Origin: JACDBD01 sp050743385
GTDB taxonomy: Bacteria; Actinomycetota; Acidimicrobiia; IMCC26256; JACDBD01
Assembly (NCBI GenBank): GCA_050743385.1
Contig: JBOGFJ010000244.1
Coordinates: forward strand, 1-23,208
Reading direction: 5' to 3'
Length of the DNA: 23,208 bases
Shown here: piece after piece, positions 1 to 7,596 of the stretch
How positions within the stretch are numbered: the stretch's first letter is position 1
How the letters are laid out: each line of letters begins with the position of its first letter
Notes under the pieces: generated by a model
Databases searched by the model: none
Told to the model about the DNA's origin: nothing
The model's input: only the letters and a program-made list of their open reading frames with translations
Made by a program: the position numbers and the translations under genes

Positions 1-502
1 GCCCGATCAGCGCGGCGACGGTCACGAGACCGACATTGGTGACGGTGGCGATCCGGATGCCGGCGACAATCGACGGGACCGCGATCGGGAGCTCGATGCG
101 CACGAGCATTCGGAACGGCGAGTACCCCATGCCTCGCGCCGCCTCCTTGATCTCTGCGGGGACGCCGTCGAGCCCGGTCACGGTGTTCCGTACGAGCACG
201 AGGATCGTGTAGCTGGTGAGCACGATGAGTGCGGCGTCGCGGCGACTCGTCCACTCGATGAGCAGCACGAACGCCGCCAGCGACGGGATCGTGTACAGGA
301 TCGAGCCGATGACGAGGAGCGGTGTGTAGAGGGCGCGGCGCCGGCTGGCGACGATGGCGAGCGGAACCGCGATCAGCACCCCGAGCACGACCGACACGAC
401 CGTCAGCGTGATGTGCTGTCGGAGCCGGAAGGTGATGTCGTCGAGGTGGTCGCCGACCCACGACCACCAGATGAAGGAGTCGGGCCCGTTGGCCAGGATC
501 AT
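1..502 (-). CDS. ABC transporter permease, OpuC/ProW type (partial, C-terminus beyond window)
   Basis: This is an inner-membrane permease subunit of an osmoprotectant-family ABC importer; 167 residues are visible and the frame is still open at base 1. Hydrophobic segments lie at about residues 31-52, 60-83, 90-105 and from 142 on. The ATPase-docking EAA loop is clear at residues 120-139: EAARGMG, then spacing, then IELP. The early residues (WWSWVGDHLDD, then LRQHITLT) resemble the N-terminus of OpuCB/OpuCD permeases. The ATG at 502-500 is the only good start and has no strong ribosome-binding site. It follows the minus-strand glycosyltransferase by 46 bases. The matching ATPase is probably the plus-strand gene at 2951, so the transporter would be split around two glycosyltransferases. 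The substrate cannot be read from the sequence: glycine betaine, choline and ergothioneine are all possible for this family. Confidence 0.88.
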   Translation of the reverse strand, partial: MILANGPDSFIWWSWVGDHLDDITFRLRQHITLTVVSVVLGVLIAVPLAIVASRRRALYTPLLVIGSILYTIPSLAAFVLLIEWTSRRDAALIVLTSYTILVLVRNTVTGLDGVPAEIKEAARGMGYSPFRMLVRIELPIAVPSIVAGIRIATVTNVGLVTVAALIG

Positions 503-548
503 GACGCTGCCCGCAGACCGAGCGCGCGTGGGGCCACGAGCGAAGAGA

Positions 549-1715
549 CTAGTGGCGCAGCGCGACCGCCTCCCGGTACACCGCTCGCGTCTCGGTCGCG
601 CAGCGTTCCCACGAGAACAGCTCTGCCCGGCGGCGACCGGCCGCGCTGAGATCGGCGTGCCGGTCGCGATCGTGCACGAGCTCGTCGAGCGCACCCGCCC
701 ACATGTCGGGATCGTCGGCGGTCACGAGCCGGGCGGCGTCGCCGGCGACTTCCCGCAACGCGGCGATGTCGGACGCGATCACCGGCGTGCGCTGCGCCAT
801 TGCCTCGAGCACGGGGATGCCGAAGCCCTCGTGCCGGCTCGGCAACACGAACACGTCGGCGCCCCGGTAGAGGCCGCGGAGGTGGCGGTCGCCCACCCGG
901 CCGATCGTGCGCACCCGGTCGCCGAGGCGGCGGGCGGGCGCCAGCACCGCGTCGCGATTCTCCACCCAACCGGCGGGCCCGGCGAGCACGAGCTGATGGG
1001 GCACGTCGCTGGTGGCGGCCCAGCGGGCGAACGCCTCCACCAGCACGCCCACGTTCTTGCGGGGCTCGAGGCTGCCGAGCCAGAGGACGTACGGCCGGTC
1101 CCCGAGGTCGAACGCGGCGCGCGCCGCCATGACGTCCGCGTCCGACGCCTCGGCGAGGTCGACGCCGTTGGGCACCACGCGCACGCGCGCCATCGGGATG
1201 TCGGTGTGCTCGTCGATCTCGTCCGCCGCCGCCTGCGACACCGTGATGACGAGGTCGGCCCGTCGAGCGGCGGCGGCGATACCCCGCCGGTGGAACCAGC
1301 GGCCTCGCCGCGGGTACGTCTCGGGGAAGAGCAGCGGCGCGGCGTCGTGCACCGTCACGACCAGGCCGTAGTGCCCCTTCGGGGGGACCGCGACCGACGG
1401 CGCGTGCACGATGTCGAGCTCGCCGCGCCGGCGGGTGACACCGCCCAGTCCGGGCACGCCCGCGACGTGCCAGGCGTCGTAGAGAACGGGTCGGGGTAAG
1501 GGGAGCACGACCGGATCGAGGCCGTCGAGCCCGAATGCTTCCAGCGCGGCGCGCACGTCGACATCACGGTGGCGCGCGACGAAGGGCACGAGCTCCACGG
1601 AGTCGGGATCGCCGCCGCCGAGGCCCGGCAGTAGCCTCGCCAGCTCCGCCGTATAGCGACCGACCCCGCCCGGCGGGGTCTGGAGCAACTGCTCGAGGTT
1701 GAGGGCGACACGCAT
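549..1715 (-). CDS. Glycosyltransferase, GT4 family (GT-B fold)
   Basis: A 388-residue retaining glycosyltransferase, probably cytoplasmic and acting on a lipid-linked or envelope glycan with a nucleotide-sugar donor. The N-terminal Rossmann half has the glycine loop GGVGRYTAEL (about 16-25) and HDAAPLLFPETYP. The C-terminal half has the donor-site motif SLEPRKN (about 213-219) and the GT4 E-x7-E signature in HEGFGIPVLEAM (about 295-306). Length is normal for GT4. The ATG shares bases with the start codon of the divergent glycosyltransferase at 1714. On this strand a GGAGAG lies about 10 bases upstream, inside the neighbour's coding sequence. The permease lies 46 bases downstream and may be co-transcribed. 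Sequence features resemble bacterial mannosyl- or rhamnosyltransferases, but the sugar and acceptor cannot be assigned. Confidence 0.9.
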   Translation of the reverse strand: MRVALNLEQLLQTPPGGVGRYTAELARLLPGLGGGDPDSVELVPFVARHRDVDVRAALEAFGLDGLDPVVLPLPRPVLYDAWHVAGVPGLGGVTRRRGELDIVHAPSVAVPPKGHYGLVVTVHDAAPLLFPETYPRRGRWFHRRGIAAAARRADLVITVSQAAADEIDEHTDIPMARVRVVPNGVDLAEASDADVMAARAAFDLGDRPYVLWLGSLEPRKNVGVLVEAFARWAATSDVPHQLVLAGPAGWVENRDAVLAPARRLGDRVRTIGRVGDRHLRGLYRGADVFVLPSRHEGFGIPVLEAMAQRTPVIASDIAALREVAGDAARLVTADDPDMWAGALDELVHDRDRHADLSAAGRRRAELFSWERCATETRAVYREAVALRH

Positions 1716-2856
1716 GATCCGGCTGCTCTCCGTCCAACCGGTCGCCGAGCGCGGCGGGTCGGATCAGGCGCTCCTGCGAATGGTTCGCAGCCTGCCATCC
1801 GACGAGTTCGACTGCCACATCGCCCTGCCCGCGCCGTCGCCCATGCACGCGGAGCTCACGGCCGCGGGCGCGACCCTCCACGTCGTTCCGATGTCACGGC
1901 TGTCGCTCACTCACGGCGCGCGCGACTGGGTCGCCTATGGCGCCGGCTGGCCCTTCGCGGTCGCTCGGCTCGTGCACCTCGCGCGGCGCCTCGGCGTCGA
2001 CGTGATGCACACCAACTCGCTGCACTCGCTCTACGGCTGGGCCGCGGCTGCCCTCCTCCGTCGCCCGCACGTCTGGCACGCGCGCGAGATCGTCGTGCAG
2101 TCGCCGGCCGCGCTCCGTGTCGAGCGTTTCCTCGTTCGGCGCTTCGCCACCAGGGTGATCTGCATGTCGGCGGCGATCGCCGACCAGCTCGACCGGCGCG
2201 ACGTCGAGATCGTGTACGAGACCGCAGATCCGCGCGAGTTCCGTCCCGATCACGCGGGCACCTTCCGGCGCCTCGTCGGCGTCCCCGACGACGCTCCGCT
2301 GGTGGGCGCCGCGGGCCGTATCGACAGCTGGAAGGGCTTCGACGTGCTGCTCGACGCGTACGAGCAGGCCAAGCGGGCCCGCCCCGACATGCACCTGGTC
2401 GTCGCCGGAGGCGCGGTCACGGGCAAGGAGGCGCTCGCCGCCGCGCTCGAGGCCCGTGCCGCCGGCCTCGACGGCGTGCACTGGCTCGGGCCGCGTACGG
2501 ACATGCCCGAGCTCTACGCCGACCTCGACCTGTTCGCGCTGCCGTCCACCGAGCCCGAGCCCTACGGCCTCGTGGCCGTCGAAGCCCTCGCGAGCGGCGT
2601 ACCGGTGGTCGTCAGCGACGCCGGTGGCCCGCCGGAGATCCTCGGCCGGGCCGCTCCCGGCAGTGGCCGGGCGGTTCGCCCGCGCGACCCGGCGGCGCTC
2701 GCGGGCGCCATCATCGATCTCCTCGTGGCGGAGACCGATCCCGCCACCCGGCGAGGCCGGCGGTCACTCCAGCCACCCGACGAGAATGACCGCTTCGCAA
2801 CCATCTTCCGGCAGGTCGCGCAGGCGCGCCACCAGGGCCGACCACGGCCGCACTAG
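1714..2856 (+). CDS. Glycosyltransferase, GT4 family
   Basis: A 380-residue GT-B glycosyltransferase. It opens with MIRLLSVQPVAERGGSDQAL, the glycine-rich acceptor-domain loop. HTNSLHSLYGW and HAREIV follow in the N-domain, then GRIDSWKGFDVLLDA (about 200) starting the donor domain. The E-x7-E signature is EPEPYGLVAVEAL at about 280, followed by SDAGGPPEI. The frame could be extended to a TTG at 1699, but the ATG at 1714 has a GAGGG 8 bases upstream and matches family starts. Its first two bases are shared with the start codon of the divergent minus-strand GT4 gene. The C-terminus (after DPAALAGAIIDLL) is short and charged, as often in this family. With its divergent partner it probably builds a cell-surface or exported glycan. 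The substrate is not readable. Confidence 0.9.
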   Translation: MIRLLSVQPVAERGGSDQALLRMVRSLPSDEFDCHIALPAPSPMHAELTAAGATLHVVPMSRLSLTHGARDWVAYGAGWPFAVARLVHLARRLGVDVMHTNSLHSLYGWAAAALLRRPHVWHAREIVVQSPAALRVERFLVRRFATRVICMSAAIADQLDRRDVEIVYETADPREFRPDHAGTFRRLVGVPDDAPLVGAAGRIDSWKGFDVLLDAYEQAKRARPDMHLVVAGGAVTGKEALAAALEARAAGLDGVHWLGPRTDMPELYADLDLFALPSTEPEPYGLVAVEALASGVPVVVSDAGGPPEILGRAAPGSGRAVRPRDPAALAGAIIDLLVAETDPATRRGRRSLQPPDENDRFATIFRQVAQARHQGRPRPH

Positions 2857-2857
2857 C

Positions 2858-2926
2858 CTCGCTCAGCGAACGAGCGGCACTCCGCGCCGGCACTACGCCG
2901 CTGATTCAGCCGAGCGAGTGAGCGAG
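2858..2926. repeat. Nested inverted repeat between glycosyltransferase and ABC ATPase
   Basis: The outer arms CTCGCTCA (2858-2865) and TGAGCGAG (2919-2926) are exact reverse complements, 8 bp each. The interior contains a second inverted repeat (GCGGC with GCCGC). The outer left arm begins two bases after the TAG of the glycosyltransferase. It may be a terminator or read-through control for that gene, or a short intergenic repeat. No T-run follows, so this is only a structural observation. Confidence 0.4.
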
Positions 2927-2933
2927 ACAAGGG

Positions 2934-2950
2934 GAGGCGTTCGCCGCCTC
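2934..2950 (+). promoter_or_regulatory. Hairpin covering the Shine-Dalgarno sequence of the ABC ATPase gene
   Basis: GAGGCG (2934-2939) and CGCCTC (2945-2950) form a 6-bp stem with a 5-base loop, ending directly at the ATG at 2951. The only good ribosome-binding sequence, GGGGAGG (2931-2937), overlaps the left arm. Its linear distance to the ATG is longer than usual (13 bases), so the hairpin may either hide it or bring it nearer the start. The role in translation control is inferred. Confidence 0.4.
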
Positions 2951-4162
2951 ATGATCCGCCTCGAGTCCGTCAGCAAGCGCTTCCCCAACGGCACCGTCGC
3001 GGTGCACGAGCTGACGCTCGAGGTCCCCGAAGGCGAGATCTGCGTACTGGTCGGCCCGTCGGGCTGCGGGAAGACGACGACGTTGAAGATGATCAACCGC
3101 CTGATCGAGCCGACCTCGGGCCGCATCTTCCTCGACGGCGACGACGTCACCGAGGGCGATCCCGTCGAGCTGCGGCGACGAATGGGATACGTGATCCAGC
3201 AGGTCGGTCTGTTCCCGCACCAGACGATCGCGGCGAACGTCGGCACCGTCCCCCGCCTGCTCGGCTGGGACCGCGGCCGCGTGACCAGGCGGGTCGACGA
3301 GCTCCTCGACCTCGTGGGGCTGGATCCGGCCACGTACCGCGCTCGCTACCCGGCGCAGCTGTCGGGAGGCCAGCGCCAGCGCGTCGGCGTCGTGCGGGCG
3401 CTGGCGGCCGACCCGCCGGTGCTGCTCATGGACGAGCCGTTCGGCGCCATCGACCCCGTCACCCGCGTGCGGCTCCAGGACGAGTTCCTGCGCCTCCAGG
3501 ACGAGGTCCGCAAGACCATCGTGTTCGTCACGCACGACATCGAGGAGGCGGTCAAGATGGGCGACCGCATCGCCATCCTCGACATCGGCGGGATCCTCAT
3601 GCAGTACGACACCCCCGCCGAGGTGCTCGGGAACCCGGCGGCACCGATGGTCGCCGACTTCGTCGGCGCCGACCGGGCGCTGAAGCGGCTGAAGGTGACG
3701 CCCATCGACGCCGAGTCGCTCGAGCACCCGCCGACCGTGCAGCCGACCGACTCGCTCGACGACGCCCGCACCGCCATGAACCAGTTGGGCGCGAGCTGGG
3801 TTGCGGTCGTGAACGGCGACTCGAAGCTGCGGGGCCACGTGCGCGCCGCCAACGCCGCCGGGTCCGGCACCGTCGCCGACCGGACCGAGCGCGTCGAGGC
3901 GTGGGTCTCGACCGACGACTACCTCGAGAACGCGCTCGCGGCGATGCTGCTCACCGACTACGGCTGGGTGGCGGTCGTCGACGACGACGACTTCGTCGGC
4001 GTGCTGACGCCCGACGCCATCTACCGGGCGCTGCGCACGTCGCTCGACGAGGCCGCCGACGACAGCGACGGTCGAGGCCGCGACGGTGAAACCGTCGGCG
4101 CCGGTGAGACCCTCGGCGCCGGCGTAACGAATGAAGACAGCACCATGACAGGAGCACCGTGA
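2951..4162 (+). CDS. ABC transporter ATPase, OpuCA/ProV type, with C-terminal CBS-like repeats
   Basis: A 403-residue nucleotide-binding subunit of an osmoprotectant-type importer, acting on the cytoplasmic face of the membrane. Walker A is GPSGCGKTT (35-43), the Q-loop is VIQQVGLFPH (about 84), the signature is LSGGQRQRVG (about 137), Walker B is LLMDEPFGAIDP (about 158) and the H-loop is FVTHDIEEA (about 195). After about residue 265 come two repeats that look like a CBS pair (PTDSLDDARTAMNQLG and STDDYLENALAAMLLTDYG), as in OpuCA, where they sense ionic strength or nucleotides. A Gly/Asp-rich tail follows. The frame is open upstream, but the ATG at 2951 matches family N-termini. The stop overlaps a GTG that starts a tiny ORF, and egtA begins about 85 bases on, so co-transcription with the egt genes is likely. 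The partner permease is probably the partial gene at 1-502. Confidence 0.93.
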   Translation: MIRLESVSKRFPNGTVAVHELTLEVPEGEICVLVGPSGCGKTTTLKMINRLIEPTSGRIFLDGDDVTEGDPVELRRRMGYVIQQVGLFPHQTIAANVGTVPRLLGWDRGRVTRRVDELLDLVGLDPATYRARYPAQLSGGQRQRVGVVRALAADPPVLLMDEPFGAIDPVTRVRLQDEFLRLQDEVRKTIVFVTHDIEEAVKMGDRIAILDIGGILMQYDTPAEVLGNPAAPMVADFVGADRALKRLKVTPIDAESLEHPPTVQPTDSLDDARTAMNQLGASWVAVVNGDSKLRGHVRAANAAGSGTVADRTERVEAWVSTDDYLENALAAMLLTDYGWVAVVDDDDFVGVLTPDAIYRALRTSLDEAADDSDGRGRDGETVGAGETLGAGVTNEDSTMTGAP

Positions 4163-4242
4163 ACACGACCAACCGCCACAAGCTGTGGCTGTCACCGGTC
4201 CGTAACCTCGACTGGGTCACCGCCCACTTTGGGCACCGGTAG
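4159..4242 (+). CDS. 27-residue ORF translationally coupled to the ABC ATPase; possible gene remnant
   Basis: The GTG at 4159 overlaps the TGA of the ATPase (GTGA), and GGAGC lies 5-9 bases upstream. The frame reads MNTTNRHKLWLSP and stops at TAG 4240-4242. In OpuC operons the gene after the ATPase is normally a permease, so this may be the left-over start of a lost permease. It may equally be a chance ORF that keeps ribosomes running toward egtA, whose likely GTG start is 4 bases beyond its stop. I recognise no family. Confidence 0.3.
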   Translation: MNTTNRHKLWLSPVRNLDWVTAHFGHR

Positions 4243-4246
4243 CAGC

Positions 4247-5515
4247 GTGCCCTCGCGCGAGCGCACCCTCACCGCTCACGACGTCCGCCGCTTCGTCGAC
4301 GACTCCTGCTTCGCTCCCGCCACCTCGGAGAGCCGGGTCGGTGTCGAGGTCGAGTGGCTTCCCGTCGACCTCGCCCGGCCCGACGATCCCCTTCCCCCCG
4401 GCCCCCTTCCCGCCGAGACGCTGGCCGGCATCGAGACCATGCCCGCCGGCAGCCGCCTGACCCTCGAGCCCGGCGGTCAGGTCGAGCTCAGCTCCCCTCC
4501 GCTGCGCGGGATCGGCCCCGCGTGCGCCGCCCTCGCCGCCGACGCCGCCACGCTCACCCGGGATCTGGCTCGGGCACGCGTCGGGCTCGTCGGCATCGGC
4601 TTCGACCCCCGGCCCGCGCCACCACGCCGGGTCGGCGGCCCCCGATACGACGCCATGGAGGCGTATTTCGACTCGCAGAGCGCCGCCGGGCGCACGATGA
4701 TGCGCGCCACCGCCGCGGTGCAGGTGAACGTCGACCTCGGCCGCGACTCCGCCACTGCCGAGACCCGCTGGCGTCGCGCCCACGACCTCGGCCCCACCCT
4801 GGCGGGCGCGTTCGCCAACTCGCCCATCGGCGCGGGCGCGTGGCCCAGTGGATGGCGGTCGCGCCGTCAGGCGGTGTGGTCCGACATCGACGCCTGCCGT
4901 ACCGCCGCTGCCGCCGACGGGCGCGCCGATTGCCGCGCCGAATGGGCCGACTACGCCCTCGACGCCCACGTGATGCTGATCCGGCGCGACCAGCGCACGT
5001 TCGCGCCGCTTCTCGCGCCACCCACGTTCGCGGAGTGGATCGAGCACGGCCACGAGCTCGGCTTCCCGACGCTCTCCGACCTCGAGTACCACCTCACGAC
5101 GCTGTTTCCCCCCGTCCGGCCGCGAGGGTGGCTCGAGCTGCGCATGGTCGACGCCCTCCCCGACCCGTGGTGGCGGGTCGCGGTGGCGGTCGCCGTCACC
5201 CTGGTGGCCGACGACGACGCCGCCGCTGCCTGCGCCGACGCGGTCGAGCCCACCCGGGGAATGTGGCGGGAGGCCGCTCGCCACGGGCTCGACCAACCCC
5301 AGCTCGCCGCCTCGGCCCGCGCCTGCTTCGAGGCGACCCTCGACGCGCTCTCGCGCCTGGGCAGCGATGCCGCCACGATCGCGGCGGTGGCCGCGTTCCA
5401 CGACCGCTACTCGGCACGGGGCCGCTGTCCCGCCGACGATCGCCTCACCGAGTGGGCCGAGGACGGGACGCTCCTCCCGACGTCCGACCGCTTCGTCGAG
5501 CTCACGTGGGCATGA
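4247..5515 (+). CDS. egtA: Glutamate-cysteine ligase EgtA (ergothioneine biosynthesis)
   Basis: A carboxylate-amine ligase of the GCS2 family (422 residues) that joins L-glutamate and L-cysteine with ATP to give gamma-glutamylcysteine, the sulfur donor used by EgtB. Family features are GVEVEWLPVD near the N-terminus (the glutamate/ATP-site GxExE region), GSRLTLEPGGQVELSSPP (about residue 65), ATAAVQVNVDLG (about 155), LAGAFANSPIGAGAW and RGWLELRMVDALPDPWW (about 295). The start is uncertain: GTG at 4247 is chosen, while an in-frame TTG at 4229 is the alternative, and neither has a clear Shine-Dalgarno sequence. The stop TGA overlaps the egtB ATG (ATGA), so translation is coupled. It is the first gene of egtABCD, lies 84 bases after the OpuC-type ATPase and is likely expressed with it. 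Confidence 0.93.
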   Translation: MPSRERTLTAHDVRRFVDDSCFAPATSESRVGVEVEWLPVDLARPDDPLPPGPLPAETLAGIETMPAGSRLTLEPGGQVELSSPPLRGIGPACAALAADAATLTRDLARARVGLVGIGFDPRPAPPRRVGGPRYDAMEAYFDSQSAAGRTMMRATAAVQVNVDLGRDSATAETRWRRAHDLGPTLAGAFANSPIGAGAWPSGWRSRRQAVWSDIDACRTAAAADGRADCRAEWADYALDAHVMLIRRDQRTFAPLLAPPTFAEWIEHGHELGFPTLSDLEYHLTTLFPPVRPRGWLELRMVDALPDPWWRVAVAVAVTLVADDDAAAACADAVEPTRGMWREAARHGLDQPQLAASARACFEATLDALSRLGSDAATIAAVAAFHDRYSARGRCPADDRLTEWAEDGTLLPTSDRFVELTWA

Positions 5516-6834
5516 GCGCGACGGACGCGACGAAGGCCGCACTGGCCGACGCGCTCGGCGAAGCGCGGGACCGTACGCTCGCGCTGCTCGACCCGGTGCC
5601 CGTCGCCGACCAGACCCGGCAGGTGTCGCCGTTGATGTCGCCCCTGTGCTGGGACCTCGGCCATGTCGCCCACTTCGAGGAGCTGTGGCTGCTGCGCACC
5701 GTCGCGCGCGCAACGCCGACCGTGCCGCGCCTCGACGACGTGTACGACGCGTTCAAGCACCCGCGTCGCGAGCGTCCCGATCTCGACATGCTCGACCCGA
5801 TCGAGGCGCGCGAGTTCGCCGCCGACGTGCGCAAGCGCGCCCTCGACGTGCTCGCCACGGTCGACCTCGAGCGCACGGTGCCGCTGCTCGAGAACGGCTT
5901 CGTCTACCGGATGATCGTGCAGCACGAGCACCAGCACGACGAGACCATGCTCGCCACCCTCCAGTTGATGGAGAACACGTTTTGGCGTCACCTACCCACA
6001 ACTGTTGGGGGTACACGACGCCAAAACGTGCCCGGCGAGGTGCTCGTCGACGGCGGGACGTTCGTCATGGGCACCGACGACGACCCGTGGGCCTACGACA
6101 ACGAGCGCCCGGCGCATGCCGTCGAGGTGGCGCCCTTCTGGATCGACACCGCGCCCGTCACGAACGGCGCCTACGTCGAGTTCGTCGCCGCCGGCGGCTA
6201 CGACGATCCGCAGTGGTGGACGGACGCCGGGTGGGCCTGGCGGACAGAGGCAGGGCTCGAGCATCCCGAGTTCTGGCGGGCGGCGGGAGCGGGCTGGGAG
6301 CGTCGTCGCTTCGGGCGCTGGGAGCCCCTGCCGGCGGACGAGCCCGTGCAGCACGTGTGCTGGTACGAGGCCGACGCCTACAGCCGCTGTCGCGGCAAGC
6401 GGCTCCCCACCGAGGCCGAGTGGGAGAAGGCGGCCACGTGGGATCCGGCCGCCGGCACCAAGCTCCGCCACCCGTGGGGCGACGGACCGGCCACGCCGGC
6501 GCACGCGAACCTGGCCCACGTGAACGGAAGCGGAACGCGCTTCGGTCCCGACCCGATCGGCAGCCGTCCCGACGGCGTGAGCCCCTGGGGCTGCCACCAG
6601 ATGGTGGGCGACGTGTGGGAGTGGACGGCCAGCGACTTCGCCGGCTACCCCGGGTTTCGGGCCTTTCCCTACCGTGAGTACTCCGAGGTGTTCTTCGGGC
6701 CCGAGTACAAGGTGCTGCGCGGCGGCTCGTGGGGCGCGCACCCGTCGGTCGCGGCGCGGGCAACCTTCCGGAACTGGGACTACCCGATCCGCCGGCAGAT
6801 CTTCGCCGGGTTCCGTTGTGCGAGAGACTCCTGA
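5512..6834 (+). CDS. egtB: Hercynine oxygenase EgtB (gamma-glutamyl hercynylcysteine sulfoxide synthase)
   Basis: A non-heme iron enzyme (440 residues) that uses oxygen to join gamma-glutamylcysteine to hercynine as a sulfoxide. The N-terminal DinB-like four-helix domain has the iron histidines: H51 in LGHVAHFEELW and H138/H142 in QHEHQHDETM. These fit the three-His site known from Mycolicibacterium EgtB. The C-terminal FGE-sulfatase (formylglycine-generating-like) domain begins at VPGEVLVDGGTFVMGT (about 173) and includes CRGKRLPTEAEWEKA, MVGDVWEWTASDF and LRGGSWGAHPSVARATFRN-like sequence (written here with one residue dropped), ending in IFAGFRCARD. ATG at 5512 overlaps the egtA stop. Odd feature: residues 156-172, in the linker between the domains, are encoded by a 55-bp nested palindrome (5976-6030) that looks inserted in frame. 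Both domains are otherwise intact, so the enzyme should be active. Confidence 0.95.
   Translation: MSATDATKAALADALGEARDRTLALLDPVPVADQTRQVSPLMSPLCWDLGHVAHFEELWLLRTVARATPTVPRLDDVYDAFKHPRRERPDLDMLDPIEAREFAADVRKRALDVLATVDLERTVPLLENGFVYRMIVQHEHQHDETMLATLQLMENTFWRHLPTTVGGTRRQNVPGEVLVDGGTFVMGTDDDPWAYDNERPAHAVEVAPFWIDTAPVTNGAYVEFVAAGGYDDPQWWTDAGWAWRTEAGLEHPEFWRAAGAGWERRRFGRWEPLPADEPVQHVCWYEADAYSRCRGKRLPTEAEWEKAATWDPAAGTKLRHPWGDGPATPAHANLAHVNGSGTRFGPDPIGSRPDGVSPWGCHQMVGDVWEWTASDFAGYPGFRAFPYREYSEVFFGPEYKVLRGGSWGAHPSVAARATFRNWDYPIRRQIFAGFRCARDS
5976..6030. repeat. 55-bp nested palindrome inside egtB
   Basis: The outer arms CACGTTTTGGCGTC (5976-5989) and GACGCCAAAACGTG (6017-6030) are exact 14-bp reverse complements. 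Inside are TACCC (5993-5997) with GGGTA (6009-6013), and CAAC (5999-6002) with GTTG (6004-6007) around one T. The three-base gaps on the two sides (5990-5992, 6014-6016) are unpaired. The element codes in frame for the residues from TFWRHLPTTVGG to about N172 in the EgtB interdomain linker, where relatives usually carry a Pro/Ala-rich linker. The T/A-rich arms differ from the surrounding GC-rich codon use, suggesting insertion of a palindromic repeat. Confidence 0.85.
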
Positions 6835-6836
6835 CG

Positions 6837-7586
6837 ATGTGCCGCCACGTCGCCTATCTCGGTGCCCGTACCACGCTCGAGTCGCTGCTGCTCACGCCCG
6901 AGCACTCGCTCGTGCGGCAGGCGTACGAACCTCGCTACCAGACCCAGGGCACCGTGAACGCCGACGGCTTCGGCGTCGGCTGGTACGACTTCAACCGGCG
7001 ACCGAAGCCCGCCCGGTACCGCACGCCGCGGCCGATGTGGACCGATCAGTCGTTCGCCAGCATCGCCGGTCTGATCGCCTCGACCGCCATCGTGGCGGCG
7101 GTGCGGTCGGCGTCGCCCGGCATGCCCGTCGAGGAGACGGGCACGCCGCCCTTCCTCGAAGGACGCTGGCTGTTCTCGCACAACGGGCTCATCCCGGGCT
7201 TCCAGCACGGCGTCGGCCGGGAGCTTCGTCGGGAACTGACCGAGCGGCGCGCCACCGGCATCCTCGGCGCCTCCGACTCGGAGCTGTTGTTCGGGCTCGT
7301 GCTCGACCGCCTCGATGCCGGCGCGGCGCCCGGTCAGGCGCTGGCCGACGTGGTGAAGTCGGTCGAGTCGGTCACGACCGCCCGCCTCAACCTGTTGCTC
7401 ACCGACGGCAAGCGCATCGCCGCCACGGCCTGGCGCAATTCGCTCTTCGTGCTCGACAACCGCCTCGTCGACGGCACCACGATCGTGGCGTCGGAACCCC
7501 ACGACAGCGATCCGGCGTGGGAAGCGGTCCACGACGGCTCGCTCGTCGAGGTCGACTTCAACGACACCAAGATCACCAGCCTCTGA
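6837..7586 (+). CDS. egtC: Gamma-glutamyl-hercynylcysteine sulfoxide hydrolase EgtC
   Basis: A class II glutamine-amidotransferase-like Ntn hydrolase (249 residues) that removes glutamate from gamma-glutamyl-hercynylcysteine sulfoxide to give hercynylcysteine sulfoxide. The start is fixed by the nucleophile: ATG at 6837 gives MCRHVAYLGA, so Cys2 becomes N-terminal after Met removal. The upstream in-frame extension is therefore rejected. Other family motifs are GTVNADGFGVGWY (about 40), LFSHNGLIPGF (about 115) and GASDSELLF (about 143). It starts 2 bases after the egtB stop, and egtD starts 10 bases after its end, consistent with a single operon. Confidence 0.94.
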   Translation: MCRHVAYLGARTTLESLLLTPEHSLVRQAYEPRYQTQGTVNADGFGVGWYDFNRRPKPARYRTPRPMWTDQSFASIAGLIASTAIVAAVRSASPGMPVEETGTPPFLEGRWLFSHNGLIPGFQHGVGRELRRELTERRATGILGASDSELLFGLVLDRLDAGAAPGQALADVVKSVESVTTARLNLLLTDGKRIAATAWRNSLFVLDNRLVDGTTIVASEPHDSDPAWEAVHDGSLVEVDFNDTKITSL

Positions 7587-7596
7587 CCTCGCTGCC

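Noticed and set aside
2906..5713. Long minus-strand frames opposite the ABC ATPase and egtA
   Set aside because: Both coding genes on the plus strand have complete catalytic motifs; the antisense frames show none and start and stop arbitrarily.
5976..6030. egtB palindrome as an intrinsic terminator
   Set aside because: It lies in the middle of an intact gene, no T-run follows and the downstream domain is needed for function.
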